Shown: positions 26,449 to 37,032 of the stretch, one piece after another
How positions within the stretch are numbered: position 1 is the first letter of the stretch
Layout of the letters: the number at the start of each line of letters is the position of its first letter
Assembly (NCBI GenBank): GCA_009797885.1
Contig: WNKP01000001.1
Location: 558,001 to 622,000 of the forward strand
Length of the DNA: 64,000 nucleotides
Source: Flavobacteriaceae bacterium GF1
GTDB lineage: Bacteria > Bacteroidota > Bacteroidia > Flavobacteriales > Flavobacteriaceae
Direction of reading: 5' to 3'
The notes under the pieces: model-generated
What the model was told of the DNA's origin: nothing
The model's database searches: none
The model's input: only the letters and a program-made list of their open reading frames with translations
Translations under genes and position numbers: made by a program

Positions 26449-27210
26449 ATGAAATCACTTGTCAAATGTCTGAACACCAGTTTGGTCATCTCCTTGTTTG
26501 TGCTATTTCCAATCCATTGTTTTGGGCAGCCCAAGAATGTACCCGTGGACAGTTTTGACAAGGTCATTGTAAGCCCCCACATCTCCGTAACGTTTGTTCA
26601 GGGAGCATCCGAAGCCGTAATGGTCCATACAAATACGGAACCCATGGACAAACTACATATTGAAGTGGTGGGTTCCACCCTTCGTCTCTATCTGGACGGT
26701 GCAAAAATGACCACAAAGCACGAAAGGGTCAAAAATGAACAATGGAAGGGCAAAAAAGCAATCTACAAAGGCACCGTGGTGACGGCCACCGTTACCTACA
26801 AAAAACTTAAAGAACTATCCCTAAGGGGAGAAGAGCAATTCCTCTGCGAAAGCCCTATTGACCAATCTGAATTTAGGCTAAAGCTGTATGGCGAATCCGA
26901 AGTCCATTTCAACGATGTCAATTTAGAACGCTTTACCACAACCATTTATGGGGAAAGCTATTTGGAGCTTAGGGGGGGAGTGATTGGAAAGCAGAAAATT
27001 ACGGCCTACGGGGAAACAAAAGTGAATACCCTTGAGGTTGATACCCACCATACCAAAATCACGGCTTATGGAGAGGGAAGTTATCGAATAGCAGTAAGGG
27101 ACAGGCTTAAAGTTACTGCATTTGGAGAAGCTACCATTGCTTACCAGGGTTCTCCCGAGGTAAACAAAGGAATAGTTATAGGAGAGGCCACCATCCAAAA
27201 AATCAATTAG
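26449..27210 (+). CDS. GIN-domain (DUF2807) exported protein
   Basis: A 253-residue protein from the ATG at 26449; the longer frame from 26398 starts with TTG and overlaps the ATPase gene. A signal peptide (LVISLFVLFPIHCFGQ) is followed by a right-handed beta-helix-like region with recurring turns KLYGESEVHF, TIYGESYLEL, ITAYGETKV, ITAYGEGSY and VTAFGEATI. This matches the putative auto-transporter adhesin head GIN domain common in Bacteroidota, whose role is uncertain. It lies 3 bp before the first permease, so co-expression is almost certain. Confidence 0.85.
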   Translation: MKSLVKCLNTSLVISLFVLFPIHCFGQPKNVPVDSFDKVIVSPHISVTFVQGASEAVMVHTNTEPMDKLHIEVVGSTLRLYLDGAKMTTKHERVKNEQWKGKKAIYKGTVVTATVTYKKLKELSLRGEEQFLCESPIDQSEFRLKLYGESEVHFNDVNLERFTTTIYGESYLELRGGVIGKQKITAYGETKVNTLEVDTHHTKITAYGEGSYRIAVRDRLKVTAFGEATIAYQGSPEVNKGIVIGEATIQKIN

Positions 27211-27213
27211 GAC

Positions 27214-29640
27214 ATGTTCAAAAACTATATAAAAATCGCTTGGCGGAACCTAACAAAAAACAAGCAACAAACCCTAATCAATCTTTTCGGTCTTACTATC
27301 GGAACTGTAAGCTGCCTTATCATTCTCCTTTATGTATTTGCACAATTGGGCTACGATGAACACCACAAGAATGTAGGGGATACTTTTCGTGTTGAGACCA
27401 ATATAGAACTCGAAAATAGGAACATTAATACTGCGTCCGCATCACCACCCATCGCCTTTGCCCTCAAAGAGGATTTTCCAGAGGTCCAGGAAGCCACCAG
27501 GATTGTATTGACCGATGCTTTCTACAGTACCCTTATCCGTGCCACGGAAAGTACCGAAGCTTACTATGAGCCCAGGTCCTATATGGCAGACTCCACTTTT
27601 TTTAAAATTTTTACGTATCGGTTTTTGGAGGGTCACCCAGAGACTTCCCTGAATGAACCCAATGCTTTGGTGCTCTCTTCCGTTTTGGCCAAAAAACTGT
27701 TCGGTTCCCAATCGGCTTTGGGCAGGACAGTGGTATGGGGCAGTGGCGAAGATGCTCAAACCTTAACCGTTAAAGGGGTTTTCGATGACACTTATGGAAA
27801 ATCGCATCTTAATCCCAACTATATTGTTAGCATGAGTACCCCGGGAATGGGAACCTTCGTTCAAGGCTTTGATGACTTTGCAACAAACAATTTTGTGTAC
27901 AGCTATGTGAAGTTAAGCTCAAATGCAGAAATGGGATCACTTCAGAAAAAGTTACCCGATTTCATACAGGAAAAAGGGGCTAAAAACTTGGCAGATGCAG
28001 GCATGACGAAAAAAACACTCTTGCTTAAGAACATTGCGGACATCCATTTGTATTCGGCGGGAAGGTCAAACCAAATCCATGAGGTATCGAGTATCAAATA
28101 CCTCTATTTCTTGCTGCTATTGGCCTTTTTTATTCAGCTGGTTGCCTGTGTCAACTTTATCAACTTGAGCACCGCAAGGGCAAGCAAACGTGCTAAGGAA
28201 ATTGGGGTCCGTAAAGTGGTCGGTGCTGGTAAAAATATCTTGGTACGGCAATTTTTGGGGGAGTCCATACTACTGTCCTTTTTGGCCATGCTCATCAGTA
28301 TTCCCTTGGCCATTGTTTTGCTTCCTTCTGTAAATGATGTCGCCTCCGCTGCACTAAACTACGTTGACGTATTCCAGTGGAGAATAGTGGGCTTGCTCTT
28401 TGGTATTGGCATAGTTACGGGTTTCATGTCCGGTATCTATCCTGCCATTGTACTCTCTTCGATAAAACCTGTAAAAGTGCTGAAGAGTGCGGCCATATTA
28501 CAATCAGGTAATGGTATGTTTAGGAAGGTCCTGGTTGTTTTTCAATTCGTAGTCGCCATAGGGCTGGTTGCTACAGTCATTATTGTTATGCAACAGTTCC
28601 GATACACGCAGCAAAAAGACCTCGGGTTTAGTAAAGATAACGTATTGGCCCTTCGGATTGGCCCAAACGAAGCAACCAGTAAATTCAAATCCATTAAATC
28701 TGCTTTCCTAGCCATTCCAGGAGTGCTTGAAGTTTCCAGTGGGAACTACGCCCCATCTGAGGTGGTACTGAGTGATAATGGCTTTTACCTTCCAGGAGGT
28801 AGTCGTAAAAAAGTAACCCTTGTAAAACGCAACGGCATAAGCGAGGCCTATTTTAAGACTATGGGTATTCCCATTTTGGAAGGACGGGACTTTACGGCTG
28901 CCGATACCAGTAATCAGATTATTGTGAACCAAGCTACTTTAAAGGCGTTAAAAATTCCGCAAGAAAGGGCGGTCGATTCCAAATTGATGCAAAGCTTTGG
29001 GGAGGAGACTTTTGAGATGCGAATTATAGGTGTTGTTGCGGATTATCATTTTGCCTCTTTAAAAGAATCCATCGCTCCCCTGTTCCTCTACCAGGAAGAG
29101 GAGCCAAATTGGGTGTTCTTAAAAACGCAAACCAATGATTATGGACAGTTACTCACCCAATTGGAACAACAGTGGAAGGCAACTGTGGACAATGTGCCCT
29201 TTGACTACAGGTTTGTTGATAAGGAGATGGAAAAGCTGTATGAAGGAGAGAAACGTTTAGGCCAGATCTTTGCCATTTTTACCGTTTTGGCCATTTTAAT
29301 CAGTTGCTTGGGACTCTATGGCCTTATTTCCTTTGTAGCCGAACAGAAGAAGAAGGAAATTGGTATTCGCAAAGTATTGGGAGCCAGCGTCAATTCCGTA
29401 GTACAGCTATTGACCAAGGACTTTTTAAAACTGGTGATGACTGCTTTTGTGGTCGCAGTCCCAATCGTTTACCTGTCTATGCAGCGATGGCTGGAAAATT
29501 ATACCTATAGCATTGACATTCAGTGGTGGGTGTTCATTTTGGCCGGAAGCTTTGCCTTTATTATAACCGTATTTACAGTAGGCTTGCAGTCATTAAAAAC
29601 AGCAATGATAAATCCTGTAAAAAGTCTGCGAACAGAATAA
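27214..29640 (+). CDS. MacB-like ABC permease P1
   Basis: An 808-residue permease without an ATPase domain and the model for the array. Membrane helix 1 is at about 20-43, periplasmic domain 1 to about 290, helices 2-4 at about 293-412, helix 5 at about 433-456, periplasmic domain 2 to about 680, and helices 6-8 at about 691-792. This is two MacB-type units (MacB_PCD plus FtsX) fused head to tail, so one chain should act as the usual dimer and bind two ATPase subunits. Cytoplasmic loops: AKEIGVRKVVGAGKN and KKEIGIRKVLGASVN. It ends NPVKSLRTE. Substrate unknown. Confidence 0.92.
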   Translation: MFKNYIKIAWRNLTKNKQQTLINLFGLTIGTVSCLIILLYVFAQLGYDEHHKNVGDTFRVETNIELENRNINTASASPPIAFALKEDFPEVQEATRIVLTDAFYSTLIRATESTEAYYEPRSYMADSTFFKIFTYRFLEGHPETSLNEPNALVLSSVLAKKLFGSQSALGRTVVWGSGEDAQTLTVKGVFDDTYGKSHLNPNYIVSMSTPGMGTFVQGFDDFATNNFVYSYVKLSSNAEMGSLQKKLPDFIQEKGAKNLADAGMTKKTLLLKNIADIHLYSAGRSNQIHEVSSIKYLYFLLLLAFFIQLVACVNFINLSTARASKRAKEIGVRKVVGAGKNILVRQFLGESILLSFLAMLISIPLAIVLLPSVNDVASAALNYVDVFQWRIVGLLFGIGIVTGFMSGIYPAIVLSSIKPVKVLKSAAILQSGNGMFRKVLVVFQFVVAIGLVATVIIVMQQFRYTQQKDLGFSKDNVLALRIGPNEATSKFKSIKSAFLAIPGVLEVSSGNYAPSEVVLSDNGFYLPGGSRKKVTLVKRNGISEAYFKTMGIPILEGRDFTAADTSNQIIVNQATLKALKIPQERAVDSKLMQSFGEETFEMRIIGVVADYHFASLKESIAPLFLYQEEEPNWVFLKTQTNDYGQLLTQLEQQWKATVDNVPFDYRFVDKEMEKLYEGEKRLGQIFAIFTVLAILISCLGLYGLISFVAEQKKKEIGIRKVLGASVNSVVQLLTKDFLKLVMTAFVVAVPIVYLSMQRWLENYTYSIDIQWWVFILAGSFAFIITVFTVGLQSLKTAMINPVKSLRTE

Positions 29641-29658
29641 ACCAAAAAGCAAGCAACC

Positions 29659-32094
29659 ATGTTCAAAAACTATATAAAAATCGCTTGGAGAAATTTAAAA
29701 AAACAACCTTTTTTTACTTTTCTAAATACTTTCGGACTTGCCATCGGCATTGCTGGAAGTTTGCTCATCTGTCTGTATATCCATGATGAGTTAAGTTTTG
29801 ATAGGATGTTCGCGGATGCGGAACGTATACACCGGGTCAATGCCGATATTAAGTTTGGCGGAGAGGCGCGGAAATTTGCCGTTTCCCCGGCACCATTGGC
29901 AGAAACCATGGATGCTGATTTCTCTGAAGTGGAATTGGTCACCCGATTCAGGACTCGGGGAAGTGCCCTGATCAGGAAGGCGGACACCGAAATCAATGTA
30001 AAAGAGCCTCAGTCCACCTATGTGGATTCCACTTTTTTTAAGATGTTCGGAATCAAACTTCTTGTAGGTGATCCCACTACGGCCCTAAAATCCCCCAACA
30101 CCCTGGTATTGACCAAAACTGCGGCAGAAAAACACTTTGGGATCGAAGAAGCCCTTGGTCAAAACCTACTTGTGAACGATACGGAGACGTATACCGTGGC
30201 CGGGGTAATAGATGATTTGCCCTCCAATTCGTTTTTAAGGGACTATACCATTTTTATGGCCATGGCCAGCTACGAGGATTCGCGCATTGTGAATTGGGCC
30301 GGTAACAACTATCACACCTTTTTTAAGCTTATCCCTACCGCCAATGCCGCCAACTTGCAGGAGCCGTTGCGTAATTTTTTGGGCAAGTACGTAATTCCCG
30401 GTGTCCAACAATTTATGCCCGGTATTACCGAAGAACAGTTTAAGGCCGCTGGCAATCATCTGATCTACAGCACCATTCCCCTGGTGGATATCCACCTACA
30501 TGCGGATAGAGTGGCCGAAATGAGTGCCAACAACGATATCCAAAGCATTTATATTCTTTCCTTCATAGCAGCCTTCCTTATTGTATTGGCCTGCGTAAAC
30601 TTCATGAATTTGTCCACGGCACACTCCCTCAAACGGGCAAAGGAAGTGGGCATTCGAAAAACGCTGGGTTCCAAAAAAAGGGAACTTATTAGACAGTTTT
30701 TAATGGAATCGGGCTTGGTTTCCTTCGGTTCACTATTGATTGCATTGGTCTTGGCAACACTGGCACTTCCTTTTTTCAATGAATTGGCGGACAAAAGCAT
30801 TTCCATTCCTTTTGACAGCCCGGAGTTTTGGTCAATTTTAATTGTGGCCGGAGTTGTTCTGGGCCTATTGTCCGGTAGTTACCCCGCCTTTTTTATGTCA
30901 AAATTCATTCCTGTCAAAGTATTAAAAGGAGCCAGCAGTAATAGTATTGGAGGTGGAAAAATCAGAAATGCCCTGGTAATTTTTCAATTTTCAATTTCCA
31001 TCTTTTTGATCATCAGCACATTGGTGGTCTATCAACAACTCAACTTTATCCAGAACAAGGATTTGGGTTTTTCAAAAGATCAGGTCCTTATTGTGAATGA
31101 TGTGTATGTGATCGGTGATCAGTCCACCTCGTTCAAAGAAGAAGTCGGGAAACTCGGTTTTGTGAAGAACGTCACCTTAAGCAGCTATTTTCCGACCCCC
31201 TCAAGTAGATCTGATAATGTGTTTATGCCCATGGATGGCGTGACCGATCAGGAGAATGCCGTAAGTATGCAAACTTGGGGCGTGGATCATGATTACATCA
31301 CTACATTGGGACTTGAGGTCATTGCCGGCAGGGATTTTGACCGCCGTTTTAAGAACGATTCAACCAGTATCATTGTAAATGAATCGGCGGTTGCCGTAAT
31401 TGGGGTTTCCCCGGAGGAAGCGCTGGGCATGCAGTATACCCCGGATGTAGGTGAGGACAACCCACAATTTTTTAAAATTATTGGGGTCGTAAAGGATTTC
31501 CATTTTTCACCGTTCAGAAATGAGATCGAATCGTTGAGCATGCATCTGGGCAATTTTTCCGATGCCATGGCGGTCAAATTGGAACAAGGCAGTTTTTCCA
31601 CCGCCATAAGCAGTATTGAGCGTATTTGGAACGATTTGGCCCCAGGGCAACCTTTTGATTATTATTTTATGGAGGATTCCTTCAACAACACCTATAAATC
31701 AGAGCAACGCCTGGGGAGGATCTTTATCATTTTCACCGTTTTATCCATCATCATCGCTTGCCTCGGGCTCTTTGGCCTGGCTACGTTCAATGCCGAAAAG
31801 CGTACCAAGGAAATTGGGGTTAGAAAGGTGATGGGCGCCGGGGTGGGCCAAATTGCTTACAGGCTTACCATGGATTTCCTAAAACTCGTTGGAGTGGCCA
31901 TTTTGGTCTCCATTCCCTTAGGTTGGTATGTCATGGGCAAATGGCTGGAAGATTTTTCGTACCGTATAGAAATTGGCTGGTGGGTTTTCATCCTGGCAGC
32001 TCTATTGGCCTTGATCATATCCATTGTAACCGTTAGCTATCAAAGTATCAAAGCGGCAATCGTAAACCCGGTAAAAAGTTTGAGAACAGAATAA
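29659..32094 (+). CDS. MacB-like ABC permease P2 (subfamily A)
   Basis: An 811-residue doubled permease. Its N-terminus (LKKQPFFTFLNTFGLAIGIA) and its first periplasmic domain (MFADAERIHRVNADIKFGGE) are nearly shared with P12 and P13, about 22 kb away, which form subfamily A with it. Docking loops: AKEVGIRKTLGSKKRELIRQ in the first half and TKEIGVRKVMGAGVGQ in the second. The second periplasmic domain carries YFPTPSSRSDNVFMPM, again echoed in P12/P13 (LPTPS). It follows P1 by 18 bp and precedes P3 by a 47-nt dyad-bearing spacer. Confidence 0.92.
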   Translation: MFKNYIKIAWRNLKKQPFFTFLNTFGLAIGIAGSLLICLYIHDELSFDRMFADAERIHRVNADIKFGGEARKFAVSPAPLAETMDADFSEVELVTRFRTRGSALIRKADTEINVKEPQSTYVDSTFFKMFGIKLLVGDPTTALKSPNTLVLTKTAAEKHFGIEEALGQNLLVNDTETYTVAGVIDDLPSNSFLRDYTIFMAMASYEDSRIVNWAGNNYHTFFKLIPTANAANLQEPLRNFLGKYVIPGVQQFMPGITEEQFKAAGNHLIYSTIPLVDIHLHADRVAEMSANNDIQSIYILSFIAAFLIVLACVNFMNLSTAHSLKRAKEVGIRKTLGSKKRELIRQFLMESGLVSFGSLLIALVLATLALPFFNELADKSISIPFDSPEFWSILIVAGVVLGLLSGSYPAFFMSKFIPVKVLKGASSNSIGGGKIRNALVIFQFSISIFLIISTLVVYQQLNFIQNKDLGFSKDQVLIVNDVYVIGDQSTSFKEEVGKLGFVKNVTLSSYFPTPSSRSDNVFMPMDGVTDQENAVSMQTWGVDHDYITTLGLEVIAGRDFDRRFKNDSTSIIVNESAVAVIGVSPEEALGMQYTPDVGEDNPQFFKIIGVVKDFHFSPFRNEIESLSMHLGNFSDAMAVKLEQGSFSTAISSIERIWNDLAPGQPFDYYFMEDSFNNTYKSEQRLGRIFIIFTVLSIIIACLGLFGLATFNAEKRTKEIGVRKVMGAGVGQIAYRLTMDFLKLVGVAILVSIPLGWYVMGKWLEDFSYRIEIGWWVFILAALLALIISIVTVSYQSIKAAIVNPVKSLRTE

Positions 32095-32141
32095 ATACAA
32101 GCAGCGCCAAATGTAGTCGAAACATCAAAAAACGAACCGTC
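32095..32141 (+). repeat. 47-nt intergenic spacer, P2/P3
   Basis: The most divergent of five 45-48-nt spacers in the array. The core AGTCGAA aligns with GGTCGAA/GGTCTAA of the others, but the flanking CCC/GGG dyad is replaced by a short ATGT/ACAT pair. It ends in the start leader AAAAAACGAACCGTC. Confidence 0.5.
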
Positions 32142-34517
32142 ATGTTTAAAAACCATCTTAAAATCGCCTGGAGAACTTTAGTGAAAAATAGGGTGTACTT
32201 TATTATAAACACCATTGGCCTTTCCACAGCGATTGCAGTTTCCTGTCTGATGCTACTTTGGGTCGTTGATGAGTACAATGTGGACAAATTCCATGAAAAC
32301 GATGATGGGCTCTTTCTGGTGAAACGTACCATTCCCCTTGAAGGGGGCATTCTCGATGTTTACGCCAGTACAAGTTATCCCCTTTTAAAAACCGCTCAGG
32401 AAACGTTTCCCGAAATTGAGGAATACATTACCATAGGGCCCACTTTTGAGGACAACCTTAGAATTGAAAATACGGACTTTAGGGCCTCCGGTGCCTTTAC
32501 CAATGCCGCATTTTTTAAATCCTTTTCCTTTCCAGTACTTCTTGGGAGTATAGAAGCATTGGACGAAAAACCGGAGGCAATTGCCATCTCGGAAAGCTTG
32601 GCAAAACGCTTTTGGGGAAAGGAGTGGAAACAAAAGGCATTGGGAAGTCCCGTCCATATTTATGATAACGGTGATTTTGCCGTAGAAGCGGTATATGGGG
32701 ATTTTCCGGCCCAATCTTCAATACAGAACGATTTTTATTATGGGTTTGAACGTTACTTGGGCGAAAACGAATGGATGAACGAATGGGGAAACAATGGAAT
32801 GCAGGGCGCATTCTTATTGCGCAGCGACGCAAATGTTGCGGAATTGACCCAAAAGATTGAAACACTCTTTCAAGAGAACATTTCCGGGGATTTTAAAGAG
32901 GGTATCCTACTTCAAAAGTTCTCTGACAACTATTTGTACAATCAATTTGATGAAAAGGCACAAGTATCCGGAGGACGCATAGCTTATGTACGCATATTTG
33001 CCTTGGCCGCAATCTTCTTACTGCTGATCTCCTGTATCAATTTCATCAACCTTTCAACCGCTTACGCTACAAAAAGAGCTAGTGAGATCGGTGTACGAAA
33101 AGTGGTTGGTGCCAGAAAGCACTCTTTGATCGGTCAATTTTTTATGGAAACGGCCCTTATAACCTCCATTTCGTTCGTCATAGGACTGATCATCACGGCC
33201 TTGTTCCTGCCCCTTATGAATACCCTTACGGGAAAACAAATTGTTTTTGACCTGACCAATCCAGAACTTTGGTTCATTGTCATGGGGGTCTTGGTATTTA
33301 CCACCTTTCTTTCCGGAGCATACCCCTCATTCATCATATCTTCCTTCAAGCCTGTGGACGCCCTTAAGGGTGGCCTTGGCAAGGAGCAAAAAAATACCGT
33401 TTCCCTAAGAAAAAGCCTGGTAATACTACAATTTTCACTATCAATATTGCTCATCGTCTCAGCTTTGGTAATTCAAAAGCAAGTGGATTATATCAATGAA
33501 AAGGACTTGGGAATTGCCAAGGAACACATTATCTCAATACATCAGGATGAAATCATTACGGGAAAATATGGGGCACTTAAAAATGAATTGTTGAAATCCC
33601 CCGGGGTTACGGACGTTACTTTGGTGGGACCATCCCCCTTGGAAACCCCAGCCTCCAGTAGTGGGGTAAACTGGCCCGGAAAAACCCAGGAGCAGGAAAA
33701 TATTGAGTTCTCCCTTTTGTGGACCGCCCATAATTTTCCAACGGCCTTTGATATTCCCTTACAATACGGCTCGTACTACAAAGAGGGATCGCAGGACACC
33801 CTAAACCTGGTCATCAATGAGACCGCTGCCCAAATTATGCAACTTGGTCAAGAGCCCATTGGAAAGACCATTGAACTTTGGGGAAAACAACGACAGGTGA
33901 TCGGTGTGCTAAAGGATTTCCATAACCGTTCCTTATACGAGCCCATACAACCTACCGTCTTTATTTTGGAGCCCAATAATGCCGGTGAATTGTTCGTAAG
34001 GCTAGATGGTGCAAAGACAACCGAAGGCTTGGCATCGGTCCACAATGTTTTTGAAAAGGTTTTACCGGACAATCCCTTATACTACGAATTTTTGGATGAA
34101 GCGTACGAATCGAATTATCGAGCAGAGCTATTGACGGGGACCTTAGCGCGTTATTTTGCCTTGATTTCCACCTTGCTTTCCTGTTTGGGATTGTTTGGGC
34201 TTGCCATCTTTATGGCCAAACAGCGCACCAAGGAAATAGGTATCCGGAAAGTGCTGGGCGCCAGTATAAATCACATTACGCTTCTTATTTCCAAGGATTT
34301 TTTAAGACTGGTCCTTGTGGCCCTGATAGTGGCCTCCCCATTCGCGTATTATTTTATGGCCCAATGGTTACAAGGTTTTGAATACAGAACCACCATTCCC
34401 CTTTGGACCTTTGTCCTTGCTGGGGTATTGATACTCACCGTTACCTTACTAACCATTGGTTTCCAGGCCATTAAATCCGCCATGGCCAACCCTGTAAACA
34501 GTTTAAAAACCGAATAA
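32142..34517 (+). CDS. MacB-like ABC permease P3
   Basis: A 791-residue doubled permease with an individual first periplasmic domain (VDKFHENDDGLFLVKRTIPL) that groups loosely with P11 and P6, not with subfamilies A or B. Docking loops: ASEIGVRKVVGARKHSLIGQ and TKEIGIRKVLGASINH. The first loop has Ser in place of the usual Lys/Arg before EIG. It ends NPVNSLKTE. The ATG is preceded by the array's common leader AAAAAACGAACCGTC, and the gap to P4 is only 16 bp. Confidence 0.92.
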   Translation: MFKNHLKIAWRTLVKNRVYFIINTIGLSTAIAVSCLMLLWVVDEYNVDKFHENDDGLFLVKRTIPLEGGILDVYASTSYPLLKTAQETFPEIEEYITIGPTFEDNLRIENTDFRASGAFTNAAFFKSFSFPVLLGSIEALDEKPEAIAISESLAKRFWGKEWKQKALGSPVHIYDNGDFAVEAVYGDFPAQSSIQNDFYYGFERYLGENEWMNEWGNNGMQGAFLLRSDANVAELTQKIETLFQENISGDFKEGILLQKFSDNYLYNQFDEKAQVSGGRIAYVRIFALAAIFLLLISCINFINLSTAYATKRASEIGVRKVVGARKHSLIGQFFMETALITSISFVIGLIITALFLPLMNTLTGKQIVFDLTNPELWFIVMGVLVFTTFLSGAYPSFIISSFKPVDALKGGLGKEQKNTVSLRKSLVILQFSLSILLIVSALVIQKQVDYINEKDLGIAKEHIISIHQDEIITGKYGALKNELLKSPGVTDVTLVGPSPLETPASSSGVNWPGKTQEQENIEFSLLWTAHNFPTAFDIPLQYGSYYKEGSQDTLNLVINETAAQIMQLGQEPIGKTIELWGKQRQVIGVLKDFHNRSLYEPIQPTVFILEPNNAGELFVRLDGAKTTEGLASVHNVFEKVLPDNPLYYEFLDEAYESNYRAELLTGTLARYFALISTLLSCLGLFGLAIFMAKQRTKEIGIRKVLGASINHITLLISKDFLRLVLVALIVASPFAYYFMAQWLQGFEYRTTIPLWTFVLAGVLILTVTLLTIGFQAIKSAMANPVNSLKTE

Positions 34518-34533
34518 ACCAGTCAAAAAGACC

Positions 34534-37017
34534 ATGTTCAAAAACCATATTAAAATAGCATTTCGGTTTTTTAAAAAAAACAAGCTTTTTTCGGCTATCA
34601 ATGTTCTTGGTCTAACCATAGGGGTCTCCGCTTTCATTTTACTTACCCAGTATGTTTCTTATGAAAAGAGTTATGACAGTTATATTTCAAATGTAGATAA
34701 CTTGTATCGTGTTACTATAGCCAGCAATTTGGGGAATAGCGGCTTTCAAACTTCTGCCACGAATCATCCCGCAGTTGGTGGTACGATGCTTCAAGACTTT
34801 CCGGAAGTAGAGCGTTTTACAAGAGTGGCGAACAAGCCGATTGCCTTTTCAGGTCGCATCATATTCTCCTATACCAATACACATGGTGAAAAAATTCAAT
34901 CCGACTCCAAAAATGACCCCATTTATTTTGCCGATCATGCCATCATAAACATGTTCGACATTGACCTAAACCAAGGTGACCCATCCTCTGCACTCCTTGA
35001 ACCGAACACTATGATTCTTTCCAAGACTATTGCTGAACGGTTTTTTGGCCGGGATAATCCAATAGGAAAGATCATTAAGATAAATGACGGTTTTGAGCTT
35101 AAGGTCACCGGGGTTTTTAATGACCCTCCCCAAAATACCCATTTACCGCTAGGCATGATTTTGTCCTATGCTACATTTGGAACAACCGGGGATTTTGAAA
35201 ACAGTTGGGTCTGGCCCGAATTCTATACTTATGTTAGCCTGCGCGAAGGAACGGATCCAAGTGCTGTTGAGGCAAAATTTCCGGCTTTTGCCCAAAAGTA
35301 TCTTGGTGACATTATGAATGAGCACGGTTTTGAGGCAAAATTCGGCCTGCAACCTGTTCGGGACATTCATCTGAAATCACATTTAAATAAGGAAATCTCT
35401 GCTAACAACAGTGAAGGAACACTTCATTTTTTAATGATCGTAGCTGCTTTCATCATTGCCATTGCACTGATCAATTTCATCAACCTTTCTACGGCCAAAT
35501 CCATGGAGCGTGCCAAAGAAGTGGGCCTCAAAAAAGTGGTCGGAGCCAATAGAAAAACCCTTATCTGGCAATTCCTTTTCGAATCATTGATCATTAACTT
35601 CTTTGCAATTGTACTATCCATTGCCATTGTCTGTCTTTGTATTCCCGCCTTTAACAATTTAATTGGTTTCGAAATATTGACCTTACGCATGTGGAGCCGT
35701 TGGGAACTCTGGTCGATCTTGATTTCCATATTTATTGGAGGTGGTATTCTGGCCGGCCTATACCCCGCCTTCGTACTTTCAAGTTTTATACCGGTGAACA
35801 TCCTCCGAGGCAGCTTTCAAAAAATAGGAAAGGGTCTTTTTTTGCGAAAGGCATTGGTGATAACCCAATTTGCCGTATCCATTGCCCTGGTGGTGGGCAC
35901 CTACATCGTATATAGCCAGTTTTCCTTTATGCAAAATCAAGATCTTGGTTTTGATACCAATCATAATCTTGTCATTTCTACCCCGACTTTTGCTGATTCC
36001 ACGACCACAAAAAAGATAGAAACCTTCAAGCATGAATTGATACAGGATCCCAATATAAAATCAGTCACGTTATCGAATGAAGTCCCCGGCAATGCTGTGG
36101 AGTGGGGAAATATGGTACGTCAACCACATATCAGAAAAGAACATGCCGTATCAAGCGATATCATATGTATAGATCATGACTTTTTCAACACCTATGCCAT
36201 TCCATTATTGGCAGGAAGAAACTTTAGAAAGCAGGATGCCACTGCATATTTTGGGCAAGAAGGTAATATTGTGGACGGTCATAATGTGATCATCAATAAG
36301 TCAGCAGCCAATCTATTAGGATTTGAAAGGCCAGAAATGGCAATTGACCATGATATTATTTTCAAGTTTGGGCCAGTTGACCGAAGGGCAAGGGTTTTGG
36401 GTGTGGTACAGGACTACCACCAACAGTCTTTACAACAGGGATATAGCCCCATGGTATTCCTCTATTTTGATAACTATTTTTTCCAGGACCATATCACTGT
36501 TAATATCGCAGGCAATGTATTTGGGACCGTCAACACAATAGAAGCCAAATACAAGGAGTATTTTCCAAACGATCTTATCGACCATTTCTTTGTAGACGAA
36601 TATTTCAACCGGCAATATCAGGCCGATCTTAAATTTGGCACAATTTGTTTGCTGTTTTCCGTACTGGCAATTTTTATAGCATCCCTGGGTCTGTTCGGCT
36701 TGGGATCTCATATGGTATTACAAAAAACTAAGGAAATAGGGGTTCGCAAAGTTTTGGGAGCCAACATTTTACAAGCATTGTGGCTTATTCCCAAGAGGCT
36801 ACTCAGTTTAGTACTCATTTCAGGGATTATTGCACTGCCGGTCATTTATTTCATGGTTAAAAAATGGCTCGAGAACTATGCCTTTAAAATAGAAATGAAT
36901 CTATGGATGTTTCTTTTACCCATTGTCCTTGTACTGATCATAGCCCTACTGTCCATTGTAATACAATCGTTCAGAGCTGCTCATATAAATCCCACAATCT
37001 CATTAAAAGACGAATAG
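34534..37017 (+). CDS. MacB-like ABC permease P4
   Basis: At 827 residues the longest member of the array. The N-terminus (IAFRFFKKNKLFSAINVLGL) and the segment EKSYDSYISNVDNLYRV resemble P14 of the second unit more than its neighbours. Its first docking loop is unusual (AKEVGLKKVVGANRKTLIWQ, Lys for Arg in IRK). The second loop leads into ALWLIPKRL instead of the usual LLSKDF, so its ATPase contact may differ. The C-terminus is NPTISLKDE. It is 15 bp from P5. Confidence 0.9.
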   Translation: MFKNHIKIAFRFFKKNKLFSAINVLGLTIGVSAFILLTQYVSYEKSYDSYISNVDNLYRVTIASNLGNSGFQTSATNHPAVGGTMLQDFPEVERFTRVANKPIAFSGRIIFSYTNTHGEKIQSDSKNDPIYFADHAIINMFDIDLNQGDPSSALLEPNTMILSKTIAERFFGRDNPIGKIIKINDGFELKVTGVFNDPPQNTHLPLGMILSYATFGTTGDFENSWVWPEFYTYVSLREGTDPSAVEAKFPAFAQKYLGDIMNEHGFEAKFGLQPVRDIHLKSHLNKEISANNSEGTLHFLMIVAAFIIAIALINFINLSTAKSMERAKEVGLKKVVGANRKTLIWQFLFESLIINFFAIVLSIAIVCLCIPAFNNLIGFEILTLRMWSRWELWSILISIFIGGGILAGLYPAFVLSSFIPVNILRGSFQKIGKGLFLRKALVITQFAVSIALVVGTYIVYSQFSFMQNQDLGFDTNHNLVISTPTFADSTTTKKIETFKHELIQDPNIKSVTLSNEVPGNAVEWGNMVRQPHIRKEHAVSSDIICIDHDFFNTYAIPLLAGRNFRKQDATAYFGQEGNIVDGHNVIINKSAANLLGFERPEMAIDHDIIFKFGPVDRRARVLGVVQDYHQQSLQQGYSPMVFLYFDNYFFQDHITVNIAGNVFGTVNTIEAKYKEYFPNDLIDHFFVDEYFNRQYQADLKFGTICLLFSVLAIFIASLGLFGLGSHMVLQKTKEIGVRKVLGANILQALWLIPKRLLSLVLISGIIALPVIYFMVKKWLENYAFKIEMNLWMFLLPIVLVLIIALLSIVIQSFRAAHINPTISLKDE

Positions 37018-37032
37018 ATAAAAACGAGAATC

